Assembly: GCF_001724815.1 (NCBI RefSeq)
Contig: NZ_MEDO01000002.1
Coordinates: forward strand, 1 to 64,000
Direction of reading: 5' to 3'
DNA length: 64,000 nt
Origin: Arenimonas sp. SCN 70-307
GTDB lineage: Bacteria > Pseudomonadota > Gammaproteobacteria > Xanthomonadales > Xanthomonadaceae
Shown: in pieces, positions 8,047-24,109 of the stretch
Layout of the letters: each line of letters starts with the position of its first letter
Numbering within the stretch: position 1 is the first letter of the stretch
Position numbers and translations under genes: made by a program
The notes under the pieces: generated by a model
Seen by the model: the letters and a program-made list of their open reading frames with translations, nothing else
Databases searched by the model: none
Told to the model about the DNA's origin: nothing

Positions 8047-8433
8047 TCAGGGCGCGAGCCTGTCCCGGCCCGACTGCACGGGCATCACTTCGACGCGAAC
8101 CAGCGGATGGCCGTCCACGGTCATGCGCCAGCGGCCGTTCTCCAGCCGCGGCGGCTGCTGCACCTCGAAGCGTGCGCCCAGCGGGCGCGGGCCGATGCGG
8201 AAGCCGCGGCCGTCGAAGCCGTGCACCGCGCCCTCGATCGAAATGCGCGAGCCGCCGGAAACCCGCTCGTAGTCGGCGTGGCCGCCGGGGGTGATGACCA
8301 ACAGCACGCCGTCGCCGCGCCAGTGACCCGCGTAACTGGCGTATTCCGGCGGCAACGGCTGCTCGCCGCAGGCCGCCAGCACCAGGCAGGCCAGCGCCAG
8401 CAGCGGCAAGCGGCTCGAGCGCGCCGCGTTCAT
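8047..8433 (-). CDS. Small lipoprotein of unknown function
   Basis: A 128-residue protein with an N-terminal signal and lipobox LACLVLAACG, so it is probably anchored in the outer membrane or facing the periplasm. The mature part is a beta-rich domain of about 105 residues (YAGHWRGDGVLLVITPGGHADYERVSGG...), reminiscent of small lipocalin-like or META-like domains but not assignable by eye. The ATG overlaps the stop of the upstream crotonase (ATGA), so it is the last gene of the DUF4139-crotonase-lipoprotein unit. Confidence 0.82.
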   Translation of the reverse strand: MNAARSSRLPLLALACLVLAACGEQPLPPEYASYAGHWRGDGVLLVITPGGHADYERVSGGSRISIEGAVHGFDGRGFRIGPRPLGARFEVQQPPRLENGRWRMTVDGHPLVRVEVMPVQSGRDRLAP

Positions 8434-9179
8434 TTCTTCAGGCGGGCGACCAGGGCCTGCAGCGCAGCCTGCGTGGAGGGCGAATTCCACTCGGCAAGGA
8501 AGGCGTCGAGGTCGTCGTCGCGGAAGGATTCGAGGGCGGCCACCAGGTCGGCGCGGGCGATGCGGCGTGTGGCCAGCATGGCCTCGCCCGGCAGCGCCAG
8601 CAGCTCCTGCAGCCACACCTGCGCGCGCTTGGTGACGTGTTCGGCATCGGTCAGTTCGTCCACCAGGCCGATCGCCAGCGCCTGCTCGGATTCCACCAGC
8701 GCACCGGCCACCAGCAGGCGCTCGGCGCGATACGGGCCGACCACGCGACGCATCAGGTGCTGGATGGCGTCGGGCGCGACCAGGCCGACCTGCACCTCGT
8801 TCAGGCCGATGCGGAAGGGGCCGCGCGCCATGATGCGGTAGTCGCAGCACAGCGCCAGCACGCAGCCGCCGGCCGGGCTGTGGCCGCCCAGGGCTGCGAC
8901 CACCGGCACCGGCGAGCCGGCGATGGCGCGCGCCGCCGAGAACAGCGAGGCCCAACCGGCCTTGAGCCCGGCGGCGTCCAGGCCCATCAGGTGCGGCACG
9001 TCCATGCCGCCGGAGAACACGCGCTCGCCGCCGGAAAGGATGATGGCCTTCGCGCCCTGCGCCGGCGCCGCCTGCACGGCGGTGCGCAGCGCCACCAGCA
9101 GCTCGGGCGTGAGCGCGTTGACCGGCGGGCGGGCCAGGCGGATTTCGTGGATCGGCCCTTGGGCGTTGATTTCGATCAT
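8430..9179 (-). CDS. Crotonase family, delta3-delta2-enoyl-CoA isomerase (ECI1/Dci-like)
   Basis: A 249-residue crotonase-fold protein. The active-site region GHSPAGGCVLALCCDYRIMA and IGLNEVQVGLVAPD closely matches mitochondrial enoyl-CoA isomerase (SPAGGC...CDYRI, GLNE-x-Q-[LV]-G-[IL]-x-AP). The first hydratase Glu is replaced (Val), leaving a single acidic residue in GLNE, as expected for an isomerase that shifts cis/trans-3 double bonds to trans-2. It lies 5 nt after the DUF4139 gene on the same strand. A short-chain hydratase with altered chemistry is the alternative. Confidence 0.82.
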   Translation of the reverse strand: MIEINAQGPIHEIRLARPPVNALTPELLVALRTAVQAAPAQGAKAIILSGGERVFSGGMDVPHLMGLDAAGLKAGWASLFSAARAIAGSPVPVVAALGGHSPAGGCVLALCCDYRIMARGPFRIGLNEVQVGLVAPDAIQHLMRRVVGPYRAERLLVAGALVESEQALAIGLVDELTDAEHVTKRAQVWLQELLALPGEAMLATRRIARADLVAALESFRDDDLDAFLAEWNSPSTQAALQALVARLKK

Positions 9180-9184
9180 GTCGG

Positions 9185-10654
9185 TCAGGGAATCCGGACG
9201 TCGGGGGCCCAACGATATCGCACCGTGTAGCTCAGTTGCGCTTCGCCGCCCGCCGGCACCCTGAGCTCGAAGCCCGCGAGCTGCGCATCGAGCTTGCGCG
9301 CCGGCACGCTCGAGGCCGTGATTTCCCACTCGCTCCAGCGCGGCAGCGACTCGCGCAGGTGCACGGTGGCGGCCTCGGGCTTGGCGTTGCGCAGCACCAC
9401 GGTGACGGTTTCAGTCATCGTGCGGCCGCTGCGGTCGAGCTGGAAATCGTCGCGGCGGCGCTCGGCGGTGAGGTCGAAGGCCGTGCCCAGCGCCAGCTCC
9501 ACGCGGGCCTCGGCCGGCGTGTGGGCGAGGCTGGCTTCGCCCAGCAGCTCCGTGCCGTCGAACACCCGTACGCGACCGGCCGGCAGCGGCAGGCCCAGGC
9601 CGCGGGCCTTGCGGTTCTCGAAGGCCATCAGGGCGGTGACCGGCGGTTTGTCGGCGGCGGGGCCGAAGTTGGCATCGATGATCGGGTGCGGCGGCTGCCA
9701 CTGGCCCATCGAAGAATCGACCTGGTAGCGACGCTCGCAGGGCAGGGCGTCCACCGGGTCGATAAGCGGCAGGCGCTGCACGCTGCCCTGGGGCAGGTCG
9801 CCGGTGCCGGGCAGGCGATAGGCGTGGTACTCGCCGGAGGCCTCGGGCATCGGCGCGGCGTCGGCCATCACCATGCCGCGCTCGGCCTTGGCCATCATCG
9901 GCGAGGGCGCGTAGCCGCCGTCGGACACGCGATTGGGCTGGCCCGCGACCAAGGTCAGGGCCACGCCGCGGAAATCGGCGCCCGAACCGTTGGCCACCAG
10001 CGCCGCGCCGTCCAGGCGCATGCGGCAGGCGTTGCCCTGGCCGGACAGCGTGGCCTGGTACTCGGCGCGCCAGGCCAGGCCGGCGGTGGCGTAGTCGAGG
10101 TCGAAGGATTCGCGGCCGGCGCGCGGGGCCGACAGGTTCCAGGCGATGCCCGGTTCGGTTGCCACGCCTTCGGGCAGGCTGGGCAGTTCGAAGCCCGACC
10201 AGTTCGAGAGCGCCTTCACCCGCCCGTCCGCCAGGCGCAGCACCAGGCCGTCGCCGGCGGCGAGCAGGGTGCCGGTGCTCGACTCGCGCTGGTTGCCCAC
10301 CGCGTGCTCGACCACCACGGTCTTGCCGATCGCGCGCTGCAGCAGCGCCTGCTGGCCGGCCTGTCCGAAGTCGTAGCGCTGGCCGCGCACGCGCGCCGCG
10401 CCGACCGGCTCGAGCCGCACCGAACCGACGTCCAGCAGCGGCGGCAGGCCGCCCTGGCGCACCTCGTTGTCGCCGGCGCGCAGGTCCCAGGCCACGCGGG
10501 CCTGGTAGCGGGCGTGGCCGGCACCGCTGGCCATGCCGCCGGACTGCACGACCGACTCGTAGCCGCCGCTGTAGATGGTCAGTCGCGGCGCCTGCGCCCA
10601 GGCGGGCGTGGAGAGCGCGGCGGCAACGGCAAGGCAGATCAGGGAAGGCTTCAT
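9185..10654 (-). CDS. DUF4139 domain-containing exported protein
   Basis: A 489-residue secreted protein; signal peptide MKPSLICLAVAAALSTPAWAQA. The body fits the DUF4139 architecture: an N-terminal region (LTIYSGGYESVVQSGG), a central segment GLAWRAEYQATLSG, and a C-terminal immunoglobulin-like domain with TVVLRNAKPEAATVHLRESLPRWSEWEI. Function is unknown in the family. GAGGAG precedes the ATG. It is divergent from the PCuAC gene across 38 bp containing a shared TACTATAG sequence. Confidence 0.85.
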   Translation of the reverse strand: MKPSLICLAVAAALSTPAWAQAPRLTIYSGGYESVVQSGGMASGAGHARYQARVAWDLRAGDNEVRQGGLPPLLDVGSVRLEPVGAARVRGQRYDFGQAGQQALLQRAIGKTVVVEHAVGNQRESSTGTLLAAGDGLVLRLADGRVKALSNWSGFELPSLPEGVATEPGIAWNLSAPRAGRESFDLDYATAGLAWRAEYQATLSGQGNACRMRLDGAALVANGSGADFRGVALTLVAGQPNRVSDGGYAPSPMMAKAERGMVMADAAPMPEASGEYHAYRLPGTGDLPQGSVQRLPLIDPVDALPCERRYQVDSSMGQWQPPHPIIDANFGPAADKPPVTALMAFENRKARGLGLPLPAGRVRVFDGTELLGEASLAHTPAEARVELALGTAFDLTAERRRDDFQLDRSGRTMTETVTVVLRNAKPEAATVHLRESLPRWSEWEITASSVPARKLDAQLAGFELRVPAGGEAQLSYTVRYRWAPDVRIP

Positions 10655-10680
10655 TCAGGGCTCCTCGACGGGCGTGGGAT

Positions 10681-10687
10681 TACTATA
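10681..10687. promoter_or_regulatory. Shared symmetric -10 between the DUF4139 and PCuAC genes
   Basis: TACTATA supplies TACTAT on the plus strand, 6 nt before the PCuAC ATG, and TATAGT on the minus strand, 27 nt before the DUF4139 ATG. No good -35 is visible on either side. The plus-strand transcript would be leaderless if initiation is at the normal distance. Confidence 0.5.
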
Positions 10688-10692
10688 GGGCC

Positions 10693-11139
10693 ATGAACGC
10701 ACAGCTTCTTTTGGCGGGGTTGCTGGCCCTGCTTCCCGCTTCAGCCGCCGTTGCGGCGGAGCCGGCCGCTTGCCTGCCGGTCGTCGAAAAGCCGTGGGTG
10801 CGCTCGGCGCCGCCCGGTGCCAAGACGCTGGCCGGCTACCTCGTGCTGCGCAATCCCTGCGCGGCGCCGGTGGTGGTGGTGGATGTCGAGAGCCTCGACT
10901 TCGGCATGCCGATGATCCACCGCACGGTGGAGGAGGACGGCATGAGCCGCATGCGCGCCGCCGGCCGGCTCGAGCTGCCGCCCGGCGGCGAGCTGCGCTT
11001 CGAGCCCGGCGGCCTGCACCTGATGCTGATGCGCCCGCTGCGGCCGCTGGCCGAGGGCGACGTGGCGCGCGTGCGCCTGGTGCTCGAGGACGGGCGCCGC
11101 GTGTTCGCGCAGTACCCGGTGCGGCGCGAGGCGCCCTGA
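10693..11139 (+). CDS. Periplasmic copper chaperone PCu(A)C family
   Basis: A 148-residue exported protein (signal peptide to about AAVAA) of the PCuAC/DUF461 family, which delivers Cu(I) to the cytochrome oxidase CuA site. The metal-binding pattern H-M-x10-M-x21-H-x-M appears as GMPMIHRTVEEDGMSRM and GGLHLMLM (residues about 74-120). There are also two Cys (residues about 27 and 55) not shared by all members. No Shine-Dalgarno is visible; TACTAT ends 6 nt before the ATG. Confidence 0.88.
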   Translation: MNAQLLLAGLLALLPASAAVAAEPAACLPVVEKPWVRSAPPGAKTLAGYLVLRNPCAAPVVVVDVESLDFGMPMIHRTVEEDGMSRMRAAGRLELPPGGELRFEPGGLHLMLMRPLRPLAEGDVARVRLVLEDGRRVFAQYPVRREAP

Positions 11140-11152
11140 GCCGCCCTGGGCT

Positions 11153-11553
11153 TCAGGCCGCCGGTTCGCAGGCGGCGCGCACCTTCCCGGGCAGCGGCAC
11201 GCTCTGGCCGCTGCGGTCCACCCACACCAGCACGGTGTGGCCGTCGCAATACAGCACGTTCGGGTCGGTCGCCGAGGTGATGCGGTGCTCGAGCGTCAGG
11301 CTCTTGCCGCCGACGCGCCCGGCGATGAGTTCGATGCGCACCGTCTCGGGCCAGTTGATCGGCCGGCGGTAGTTCACCGCCACCGCCGCCATGATCGGCG
11401 CCGCCGTCTCGCCGGCCCAGTCCTCGCTGAGCGACTTGAACCAGCGCACGCGCGCTTCCTCGATGTAGCCCAGGTAGCTGGCGTTGTTGACGTGGTCGAA
11501 GGCGTCGAGGTCGCGCCAGCGCACCTCCAGCTCGACCTGGTGGACGACGTGGC

Positions 11554-11557
<4 letters not shown>
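11153..11557 (-). CDS. Acyl-CoA thioesterase, hotdog fold (4HBT/YbgC-FadM type)
   Basis: A 134-residue single hotdog domain. The signature [25 protein letters not shown] (residues 13-37) contains the catalytic Asp and the H-V-N-N turn of 4-hydroxybenzoyl-CoA-type thioesterases. It probably hydrolyses a short or medium acyl-CoA. It follows uvrA on the same strand: the ATG at 11557 overlaps the uvrA stop, so expression is coupled to a DNA-repair gene, probably only by position. Confidence 0.9.
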
Positions 11558-14412
<2,855 letters not shown>

Positions 14413-14521
14413 GCGCCGGGGAAGGCTCCTGAGCGGCTGGCGGAATCGGGAACCGGGCAGTCTAGCAGCCCGGGCCAGTCCGGCCGGCTACACCGGGTGA
14501 AAGTCCTTTGTGGACAGGGGC

Positions 14522-14551
14522 TTGCGTCTGGCGCCCGGCAAGCCCTATAAT
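14522..14551 (+). promoter_or_regulatory. Sigma-70 promoter of rplU-rpmA
   Basis: TTGCGT (14522-14527), 18-nt spacer, TATAAT (14546-14551). The predicted start near 14558 gives a leader of about 57 nt that contains a bulged hairpin around 14559-14580 and the SD GAGGAA before the rplU ATG. Confidence 0.75.
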
Positions 14552-14614
14552 TCCGCTTCTGTCCCGTCGACCGCGGGCAGGTTCGTCCAAAATAACTACA
14601 GAGGAATCCCGGTC

Positions 14615-14926
14615 ATGTACGCAGTCATCGTTACCGGCGGTAAGCAGTACCGCGTTATGCAGGGCGAGACCCTGAAGGTCGAGAAGATCGACCTCGAGGA
14701 AGGCAAGAGCTTCGAGATCGACAAGGTCCTGATGCTCGGCGACGGCGAGAACGTGAAGGTCGGTGCCCCGACCGTCAACGGCGCCAAGGTCACCGCGACC
14801 ATCAAGTCGCACGGCCGCCTCGGCAAGGTCCGCATCGTCAAGTTCCGTCGCCGCAAGCACCATCGCAAGCAGATGGGCCACCGGCAGTATTTCACCGAAA
14901 TCGAAATCACCGGCATCGCCGGCTAA
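14615..14926 (+). CDS. rplU: 50S ribosomal protein L21
   Basis: A 103-residue L21, full length: [17 protein letters not shown] at the N-terminus and the C-terminal rRNA-binding [16 protein letters not shown] then [17 protein letters not shown] is 10-15 nt upstream. The first gene of rplU-rpmA, driven by the strong promoter at 14522-14551; rpmA follows after 18 nt. Confidence 0.98.
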   Translation: MYAVIVTGGKQYRVMQGETLKVEKIDLEEGKSFEIDKVLMLGDGENVKVGAPTVNGAKVTATIKSHGRLGKVRIVKFRRRKHHRKQMGHRQYFTEIEITGIAG

Positions 14927-14944
14927 GCACGAGGAGCATTCGTC

Positions 14945-16430
<1,486 letters not shown>

Positions 16431-16502
16431 GGGTTTCGCCCCGCGCCCGCAGGCCGGGGCAGTTCGCCCGGCCGCATACCGGGCGGGCGAAAGACAGGCA
16501 GC

Positions 16503-16530
16503 AAAAAGGCCGGCTTGCGCCGGCCTTTTC
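16503..16530. terminator. Bidirectional terminator between obgE and rpsT
   Basis: AAAAAGGCCGGC-TTGC-GCCGGCCTTTT. U-tracts are available on both strands, serving the convergent genes obgE (+) and rpsT (-). Confidence 0.9.
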
Positions 16531-16563
16531 TCGCCGATCGCGGCGCCTTGCGGCGCCGGCGGA

Positions 16564-16833
16564 TCAGGCCTGCTTCAGGGCCTTGATGTGGGCGCTGATG
16601 CGGCTCTTGTGGCGGGCGGCCTTGTTCTTGTGGATCAGGCCGCGCGACGAGTAGCGGTCCAGGATCGGCTGGGCGACGGCGAAGGCGGCTTCGGCGCCGG
16701 CGGCGTCCTTGGCGTCGAGGGCCTTGATGACCTTCTTCACGGCGGTGCGCAGCATGGAACGCTGGCTGGCATTGCGGGCGTTGCGGACGACGGTCTGCTT
16801 GGCGCGCTTCTTGGCGGACTTGATGTTGGCCAC
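16564..16833 (-). CDS. rpsT: 30S ribosomal protein S20
   Basis: An 89-residue basic protein, [17 protein letters not shown]... to HIKALKQA. The start is a GTG at 16833 with AGGAG six nt upstream. A non-AUG start of rpsT also occurs in E. coli, where it is used for autoregulation. The longer upstream in-frame reading passes through the promoter and is rejected. Confidence 0.97.
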   Translation of the reverse strand: MANIKSAKKRAKQTVVRNARNASQRSMLRTAVKKVIKALDAKDAAGAEAAFAVAQPILDRYSSRGLIHKNKAARHKSRISAHIKALKQA

Positions 16834-16909
16834 GGAGGGCTCCTGGAATCGTTGGACGGTGGCCGCAGCGAGACGCCCTGGCCGGGAAATGGGGGTGGAA
16901 AGACCCGAA

Positions 16910-16938
16910 ATTATGGTCGATTCAGTAGCTTGAGTCAA
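16910..16938 (-). promoter_or_regulatory. Sigma-70 promoter of rpsT
   Basis: On the minus strand: TTGACT (complement of 16933-16938), 17-nt spacer, CATAAT (complement of 16910-16915). The predicted leader is about 70 nt to the GTG start. Confidence 0.8.
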
Positions 16939-16958
16939 ACACCCCCCGGGAGGCCGGC

Positions 16959-18542
16959 ATGAGCCCGCCCGAGGGGGGCAAGGCCCGGGGCGGCGGCCTG
17001 CTGCGCTCGACCGCCGTCTTCAGCGCCATGACCCTGCTTTCGCGCCTGGCCGGCTTCGCCCGGGACGTGGTCCAGGCCCAGGTCTTCGGCGCCGGCGGCA
17101 TCGTCGACGCCTTCGCGGTGGCCTACCGCATCCCCAACTACCTGCGCCGGATCTTCGCCGAGGGCTCGTTCGCCTCGGCCTTCGTGCCGGTGCTGTCCGA
17201 GCTGCGCCAGCGCGGCGACGAGGCGGCCCTGAAGGACTTCCTCGACCACGTGGCCGGCGCCCTGTGCGCCACCGTGCTGGTGGTCAGCGGCCTGGGCCTG
17301 CTGGCGGCGCCGCTGGTGGTGGCCCTGATCGCCCCCGGCATGCTCGACGACCCGGCCAAGTTCGGCCTGACCACCGACCTGCTGCGCATCGTCTTCCCCT
17401 ACCTGGCCCTGGTCTCGATGACCGCCCTGGCCGGCGCCGTGCTCAACAGCTTCCAGCGCTTCGCCCTGCCGGCCGTGACCCCCGTGCTGCACAACCTGGC
17501 CGTGATCGCCGCCATGCTGCTGCTCGCGCCCCTGCTGGCGGTGCCGATCAAGGCCCTGGCCTGGGGCGTGCTCGCGGCCGGCGTGCTGCAGCTGGCCCTG
17601 CTGTGGCCGGCGATGGGCCGGCTGGGCCTGCGCCCGCGGCTGCGCCTCAACCTGCGCCACCCCGGCGTGCGCCGGGTGGGCGCGCTGATGCTGCCCACCC
17701 TGTTTTCGTCCTCGGTGGCCCAGCTCAACCTGATCTTCGGCACCCTGTTCGCCTCGCTGCTGGTCGACGGCAGCCAGAGCTGGCTCTATTACTCCGACCG
17801 TCTGGTCGAATTCCCGCTCGGCCTGTTCGGCGTGGCCCTGGGCACGGTCATCCTGCCGCACCTGGCGCGTCGCCACGCCGACGCCGACACCGCCGGCTAC
17901 GCCGCCTCGCTCGACTGGGGCCTGCGCACGGTGCTGCTGCTGGCCATCCCGGCCGCGCTGGGCCTGGCCCTGCTGGCCGAGCCGCTGGCGATCGTGATCT
18001 TCGAGCGCGGCCAGTTCCTGCCCGGCGACAGCCACATGACCGCGCTCAGCCTGATGGCCATGAGCCTGGGCATTCCCGGCTTCATGGCCAGCAAGGTGCT
18101 GCTCTCGGCCTTCTACGCCCGCCAGGACACCAGGACGCCGATGCGGGCCGCCGTGGCCACGGTCCTGATCAACGTGGCGCTGACGGCGGCCATTACCACG
18201 CCGCTGTGGCTGGGCGCCGTGCCGGGCGCACACGCGGGCATCGCCCTGGCCACCGGCCTGGCCGGCCTGGCCAATGCCGGGCTGCTGTGGCGCGCCCTGC
18301 GCAAACAGGCCGGCTTCCGGCTCGAGCCCGGCTGGGGCCGGCACCTGCTGCGGCTGCTGGTGGCCAGCCTGGCGCTGGCGGCGGCGGTGCTGGCGGCCGT
18401 GCAGGCCGTGGGCGACTGGCGCGCCTGGTCGGGGCTGGCGCGCTGGGGCCTGATGCTGGCGGTGGTGGCAGCGGGCGCCGGCGCCTACGGACTGGCCCTG
18501 CTGGCCCTGGGCTGGCGTCCGCGCGAACTGCGCGGCCGGTGA
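16959..18542 (+). CDS. murJ: Lipid II flippase MurJ (MviN)
   Basis: Polytopic inner-membrane MOP-superfamily protein, 527 residues and about 14 hydrophobic segments, translocating lipid II for peptidoglycan synthesis. Family signatures: [53 protein letters not shown] near the N-terminus (the essential Arg residues are included) and [28 protein letters not shown] in the middle. GGGAGG precedes the ATG. murJ-ribF-ileS-lspA-ispH is the conserved order. Confidence 0.97.
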   Translation: MSPPEGGKARGGGLLRSTAVFSAMTLLSRLAGFARDVVQAQVFGAGGIVDAFAVAYRIPNYLRRIFAEGSFASAFVPVLSELRQRGDEAALKDFLDHVAGALCATVLVVSGLGLLAAPLVVALIAPGMLDDPAKFGLTTDLLRIVFPYLALVSMTALAGAVLNSFQRFALPAVTPVLHNLAVIAAMLLLAPLLAVPIKALAWGVLAAGVLQLALLWPAMGRLGLRPRLRLNLRHPGVRRVGALMLPTLFSSSVAQLNLIFGTLFASLLVDGSQSWLYYSDRLVEFPLGLFGVALGTVILPHLARRHADADTAGYAASLDWGLRTVLLLAIPAALGLALLAEPLAIVIFERGQFLPGDSHMTALSLMAMSLGIPGFMASKVLLSAFYARQDTRTPMRAAVATVLINVALTAAITTPLWLGAVPGAHAGIALATGLAGLANAGLLWRALRKQAGFRLEPGWGRHLLRLLVASLALAAAVLAAVQAVGDWRAWSGLARWGLMLAVVAAGAGAYGLALLALGWRPRELRGR

Positions 18543-18553
18543 GTGGGCCCGGC

Positions 18554-18559
18554 TATAAT
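18554..18559 (+). promoter_or_regulatory. -10 hexamer directly before ribF
   Basis: Consensus TATAAT with 6 nt to the ribF ATG. No convincing -35 lies 17 nt upstream. It is positioned for initiation at or next to the A of the ATG. Confidence 0.55.
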
Positions 18560-18565
18560 TTCCGG

Positions 18566-19518
18566 ATGAACAAGCTGTTCCGGGACGTCGAGGGCAAGCC
18601 TGCTTGCCCGCAGGGCAGCGTGGTTTGCATCGGTGCCTTCGACGGCCTCCACCGGGGGCACCAGGCCCTGGTCGGCCACGTGCGCGCGCGTGCGCGGGCC
18701 ACCGGCCTGGCCGCAGTGGCGCTGAGCTTCGAACCCCTGCCGCGTGAATTTTTCGCCCCGGCCACGCCGCCGGCGCGCCTGCTGCTGCCGCGCGCCAAGT
18801 TCGAGGGCCTGCGGGGCCTGGGCATGGACGTCGTCGGCCTGCTGCGCTTCAACGCGGCGATGGCGGCGATGTCGGCCGAGGCCTTCGTCGAGCGCGTGCT
18901 GGTGCAGCGACTGGCCGCGCGCGAGGTGTGGGTGGGCCCGGAGTTCCGCTTCGGCCACCGCCGCGCCGGCGACCTGGGCCTGCTGCAGGCCCTGGGCGAG
19001 CGCCATGGTTTCACCGCGGCCGAAGTGCCGGTGGTGGCCGACGCCGCCGGGCGCGTTTCGGCCAGCGCGGTGCGTGCGCACCTGGCGGCCGGCGACCTCG
19101 ACGCCGCCGCGGCCGCGCTGGGCCGGCGCTACGCCATCGCCGGCAAGGTGGTGCGCGGCAAGCAGCTCGGGCGCCAGCTCGGCTACCCTACGGCCAACCT
19201 CCGGCTGGCCGGCAAGAAGGCGCCGCTGGGCGGCATCTTCGCGGTCTGGGTGCACGGCATCGGCCCGGTGCCGCGCGCCGGCGTGGCCAGCCTGGGCACG
19301 CGGCCGACGGTGCAAGGCGTCGAGCCCCTGCTCGAGGCCCATGTGTTCGACTTCGACGGAGATCTGTACGGCTCGCGCATCGAAGTGGAGTTCGTCGCCA
19401 AGCTGCGCGACGAGGAAAAATTCGACGACCTGCCGTCCCTGGTGCGCCAGATGGACGAGGATGCCCGGCAGGCCCGGCGCGTTTTGCGCCAAGACAGGGA
19501 AGAACGCGGAGTGACGGC

Positions 19519-19522
<4 letters not shown>
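18566..19522 (+). CDS. ribF: Bifunctional riboflavin kinase/FAD synthetase
   Basis: Makes FMN and FAD from riboflavin; 318 residues. The N-terminal FAD synthetase domain has [14 protein letters not shown] (HxGH-type nucleotidyltransferase) and the C-terminal flavokinase domain has [22 protein letters not shown] and [11 protein letters not shown]. There is no Shine-Dalgarno; a perfect TATAAT (18554-18559) ends 6 nt before the ATG, so the mRNA may be leaderless in addition to readthrough from murJ 23 nt upstream. The stop overlaps the ileS GTG. Confidence 0.96.
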
Positions 19523-22343
<2,821 letters not shown>

Positions 22344-22344
<1 letters not shown>

Positions 22345-22844
22345 TGTCGCGCCCGTCGCCCAACGCGCTGTCCTGGCTCGGCCTGTCGGCCGTGCTGCTC
22401 GTGGTGGACCAGTGGAGCAAGTGGCTGGCCACGGCCAGCCTGGAATACGCCCGCCCGGTGCCCTTCATCGAGGGCTTCTGGAACTGGACCCTGGTGCACA
22501 ACTACGGCGCCGCCTTCAGCTTCCTGTCCACGGCCGGCGGCTGGCAGCGCTGGTTCTTCACCGGGCTGGCGGTGGTGGTCAGCGTCGCCCTCGTGGTCGG
22601 GCTGGCGCGCACGCCGCGGACGGACTGGCGCACGGCGCTGCCCTTCGCCCTGATCATCTCCGGCGCGATCGGCAACGTGATCGACCGCGTGCGCTACGGC
22701 TACGTCGTGGACTTCGTCGACTGGTACGTGGGCGACTGGCACTGGCCCGCGTTCAACGTGGCCGACGCCTGCATCGTCGCCGGCGCCATCGGCCTGGTCG
22801 TCTTCAGCTTCAAGGAGCCGGCAGCGCCCGGCAAGGGCGCATAA
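22344..22844 (+). CDS. lspA: Lipoprotein signal peptidase
   Basis: Aspartic signal peptidase II of the inner membrane, 166 residues with four membrane segments. Conserved motifs are [10 protein letters not shown] (about 23-32), NYGAAFSFL, the first catalytic-Asp region [18 protein letters not shown], and the second, FNVADACI. The start at 22344 overlaps the ileS stop, as in most gammaproteobacteria. ispH follows 7 nt later. Confidence 0.96.
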
Positions 22845-22851
22845 TCCCGCC

Positions 22852-23802
22852 ATGGAAGTCCTGCTCGCCAATCCCCGCGGTTTCTGCGCCGGCGTCGACC
22901 GCGCCATCGAAATCGTCAACCGCGCCATCGAGACGCTCGGCGCGCCGATCTACGTGCGCCACGAGGTAGTGCACAACCGCTTCGTGGTCGAGGACCTGCG
23001 CCAGCGCGGCGCGGTCTTCGTCGAGGAGCTCGACGAGGTGCCCGCCGGCGCCACCGTCATCTTCAGCGCCCACGGCGTCTCGCAGGCGGTGCGCGCCGAG
23101 GCCGACCGCCGCGGCCTGAAGGTGTTCGACGCCACCTGCCCGCTGGTGACCAAGGTGCACATCGAGGTGGCGCGCCACTGCCGCGCCGGCCGCGACGTGG
23201 TGCTGATCGGCCATGCCGGCCACCCCGAGGTGGAAGGCACGATGGGCCAGTGGCGCCGCGAGCATGGCGACAACCACATCCACCTGGTCGAGGACGTGGC
23301 CGGCGTGGCCACGCTGCAGCCCACCCAGCCCGACAACCTGGCCTACACGACCCAGACCACGCTCTCGGTCGACGACACGAAGGAAATCATCGCCGCCCTG
23401 CAGGCGCGGTTCCCGGCCATCCAGGGCCCGAAGCACGACGACATCTGCTACGCCACCCAGAACCGCCAGGATGCCGTGCGCATCCTGGCCGGCAAGTGCG
23501 AGGTGGTGCTGGTGGTGGGCTCGGTGAACAGCTCCAACTCCAACCGCCTGCGCGAGCTGGCCGAGAAGCAGGGCGCGCGCGCCTACCTGATCGACGGCGC
23601 CGAATGCATCGACCCGGCCTGGGTGGCCGGCGCCAGCCGGGTGGGCCTGACCGCCGGCGCTTCGGCGCCCGAGGTGCTGGTGCAGGGCGTGGTGGACCGG
23701 CTGCGCGAGCTGGGCGCCACCGGGGTCGAGGACCTCGAGGGCAAGCCCGAGGACGTGGTCTTCGCCCTGCCCAAGGAGCTCCGGATCCAGCTGGTAAATT
23801 GA
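22852..23802 (+). CDS. ispH: 4-hydroxy-3-methylbut-2-enyl diphosphate reductase
   Basis: Last enzyme of the MEP isoprenoid pathway, a [4Fe-4S] reductase of 316 residues. The three cluster Cys are in [20 protein letters not shown] and [11 protein letters not shown]. Also present are the catalytic Glu region ([12 protein letters not shown]) and [11 protein letters not shown]. There is no SD at the ATG; CATAAT (22840-22845) ends 6 nt upstream, so a leaderless transcript is possible besides operon readthrough from lspA. Confidence 0.97.
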   Translation: MEVLLANPRGFCAGVDRAIEIVNRAIETLGAPIYVRHEVVHNRFVVEDLRQRGAVFVEELDEVPAGATVIFSAHGVSQAVRAEADRRGLKVFDATCPLVTKVHIEVARHCRAGRDVVLIGHAGHPEVEGTMGQWRREHGDNHIHLVEDVAGVATLQPTQPDNLAYTTQTTLSVDDTKEIIAALQARFPAIQGPKHDDICYATQNRQDAVRILAGKCEVVLVVGSVNSSNSNRLRELAEKQGARAYLIDGAECIDPAWVAGASRVGLTAGASAPEVLVQGVVDRLRELGATGVEDLEGKPEDVVFALPKELRIQLVN

Positions 23803-23828
23803 CCGGCCGGGCCCGGAAAGCCTAGAAT
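23799..23828 (+). promoter_or_regulatory. Sigma-70 promoter of tRNA-Thr, overlapping the ispH stop
   Basis: TTGACC (23799-23804; includes the ispH TGA), 18-nt spacer, TAGAAT (23823-23828). The predicted start is just before the mature tRNA at 23840. Confidence 0.75.
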
Positions 23829-23839
23829 CCGCGCCTTAC

Positions 23840-23915
23840 GCCGGAATAGCTCAGTTGGTAGAGCGGCGCATTCGTAATGCGTAGGTCGCAGGTTCGACTC
23901 CTGTTTCCGGCACCA
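23840..23915 (+). tRNA. tRNA-Thr(CGT)
   Basis: Complete 76-nt cloverleaf with encoded CCA. The acceptor GCCGGAA pairs with TTCCGGC, the anticodon loop is TTCGTAA, and the T arm is GGTTCGACTC-like. Reads ACG codons. It is the only tRNA between ispH and the secreted protein gene, and is followed by a terminator. Confidence 0.97.
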
Positions 23916-23953
23916 ATTCTCTTGCCTCGGCCTGCATCTGGCCGCGCAGTTTG

Positions 23954-23979
23954 AAACCCCGCGCAGTCGGGGTTTTTCT
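23954..23979 (+). terminator. Rho-independent terminator after tRNA-Thr
   Basis: AAACCCCG, loop CGCAGT, CGGGGTTT followed by TTCTTTT. It lies 38 nt past the tRNA CCA end. Confidence 0.88.
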
Positions 23980-24109
23980 TTTCCACGCGAAGCATTTCCT
24001 GCCCCCGCACGCGCCCGCTTCGCAGCCGCGTCGCCGCCGTTTTCCTACGCCACCGCGCCGCGCGCATCGGCAACCTGTGCCTGTCCGATCCGGGACTGGG
24101 AGGGAAACG

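Noticed and set aside
16834-16938. N-terminal extension of rpsT to an ATG at 16938
   Set aside because: The extension coincides with the TTGACT/CATAAT promoter and leader; S20 begins at the GTG at 16833 with a good SD.
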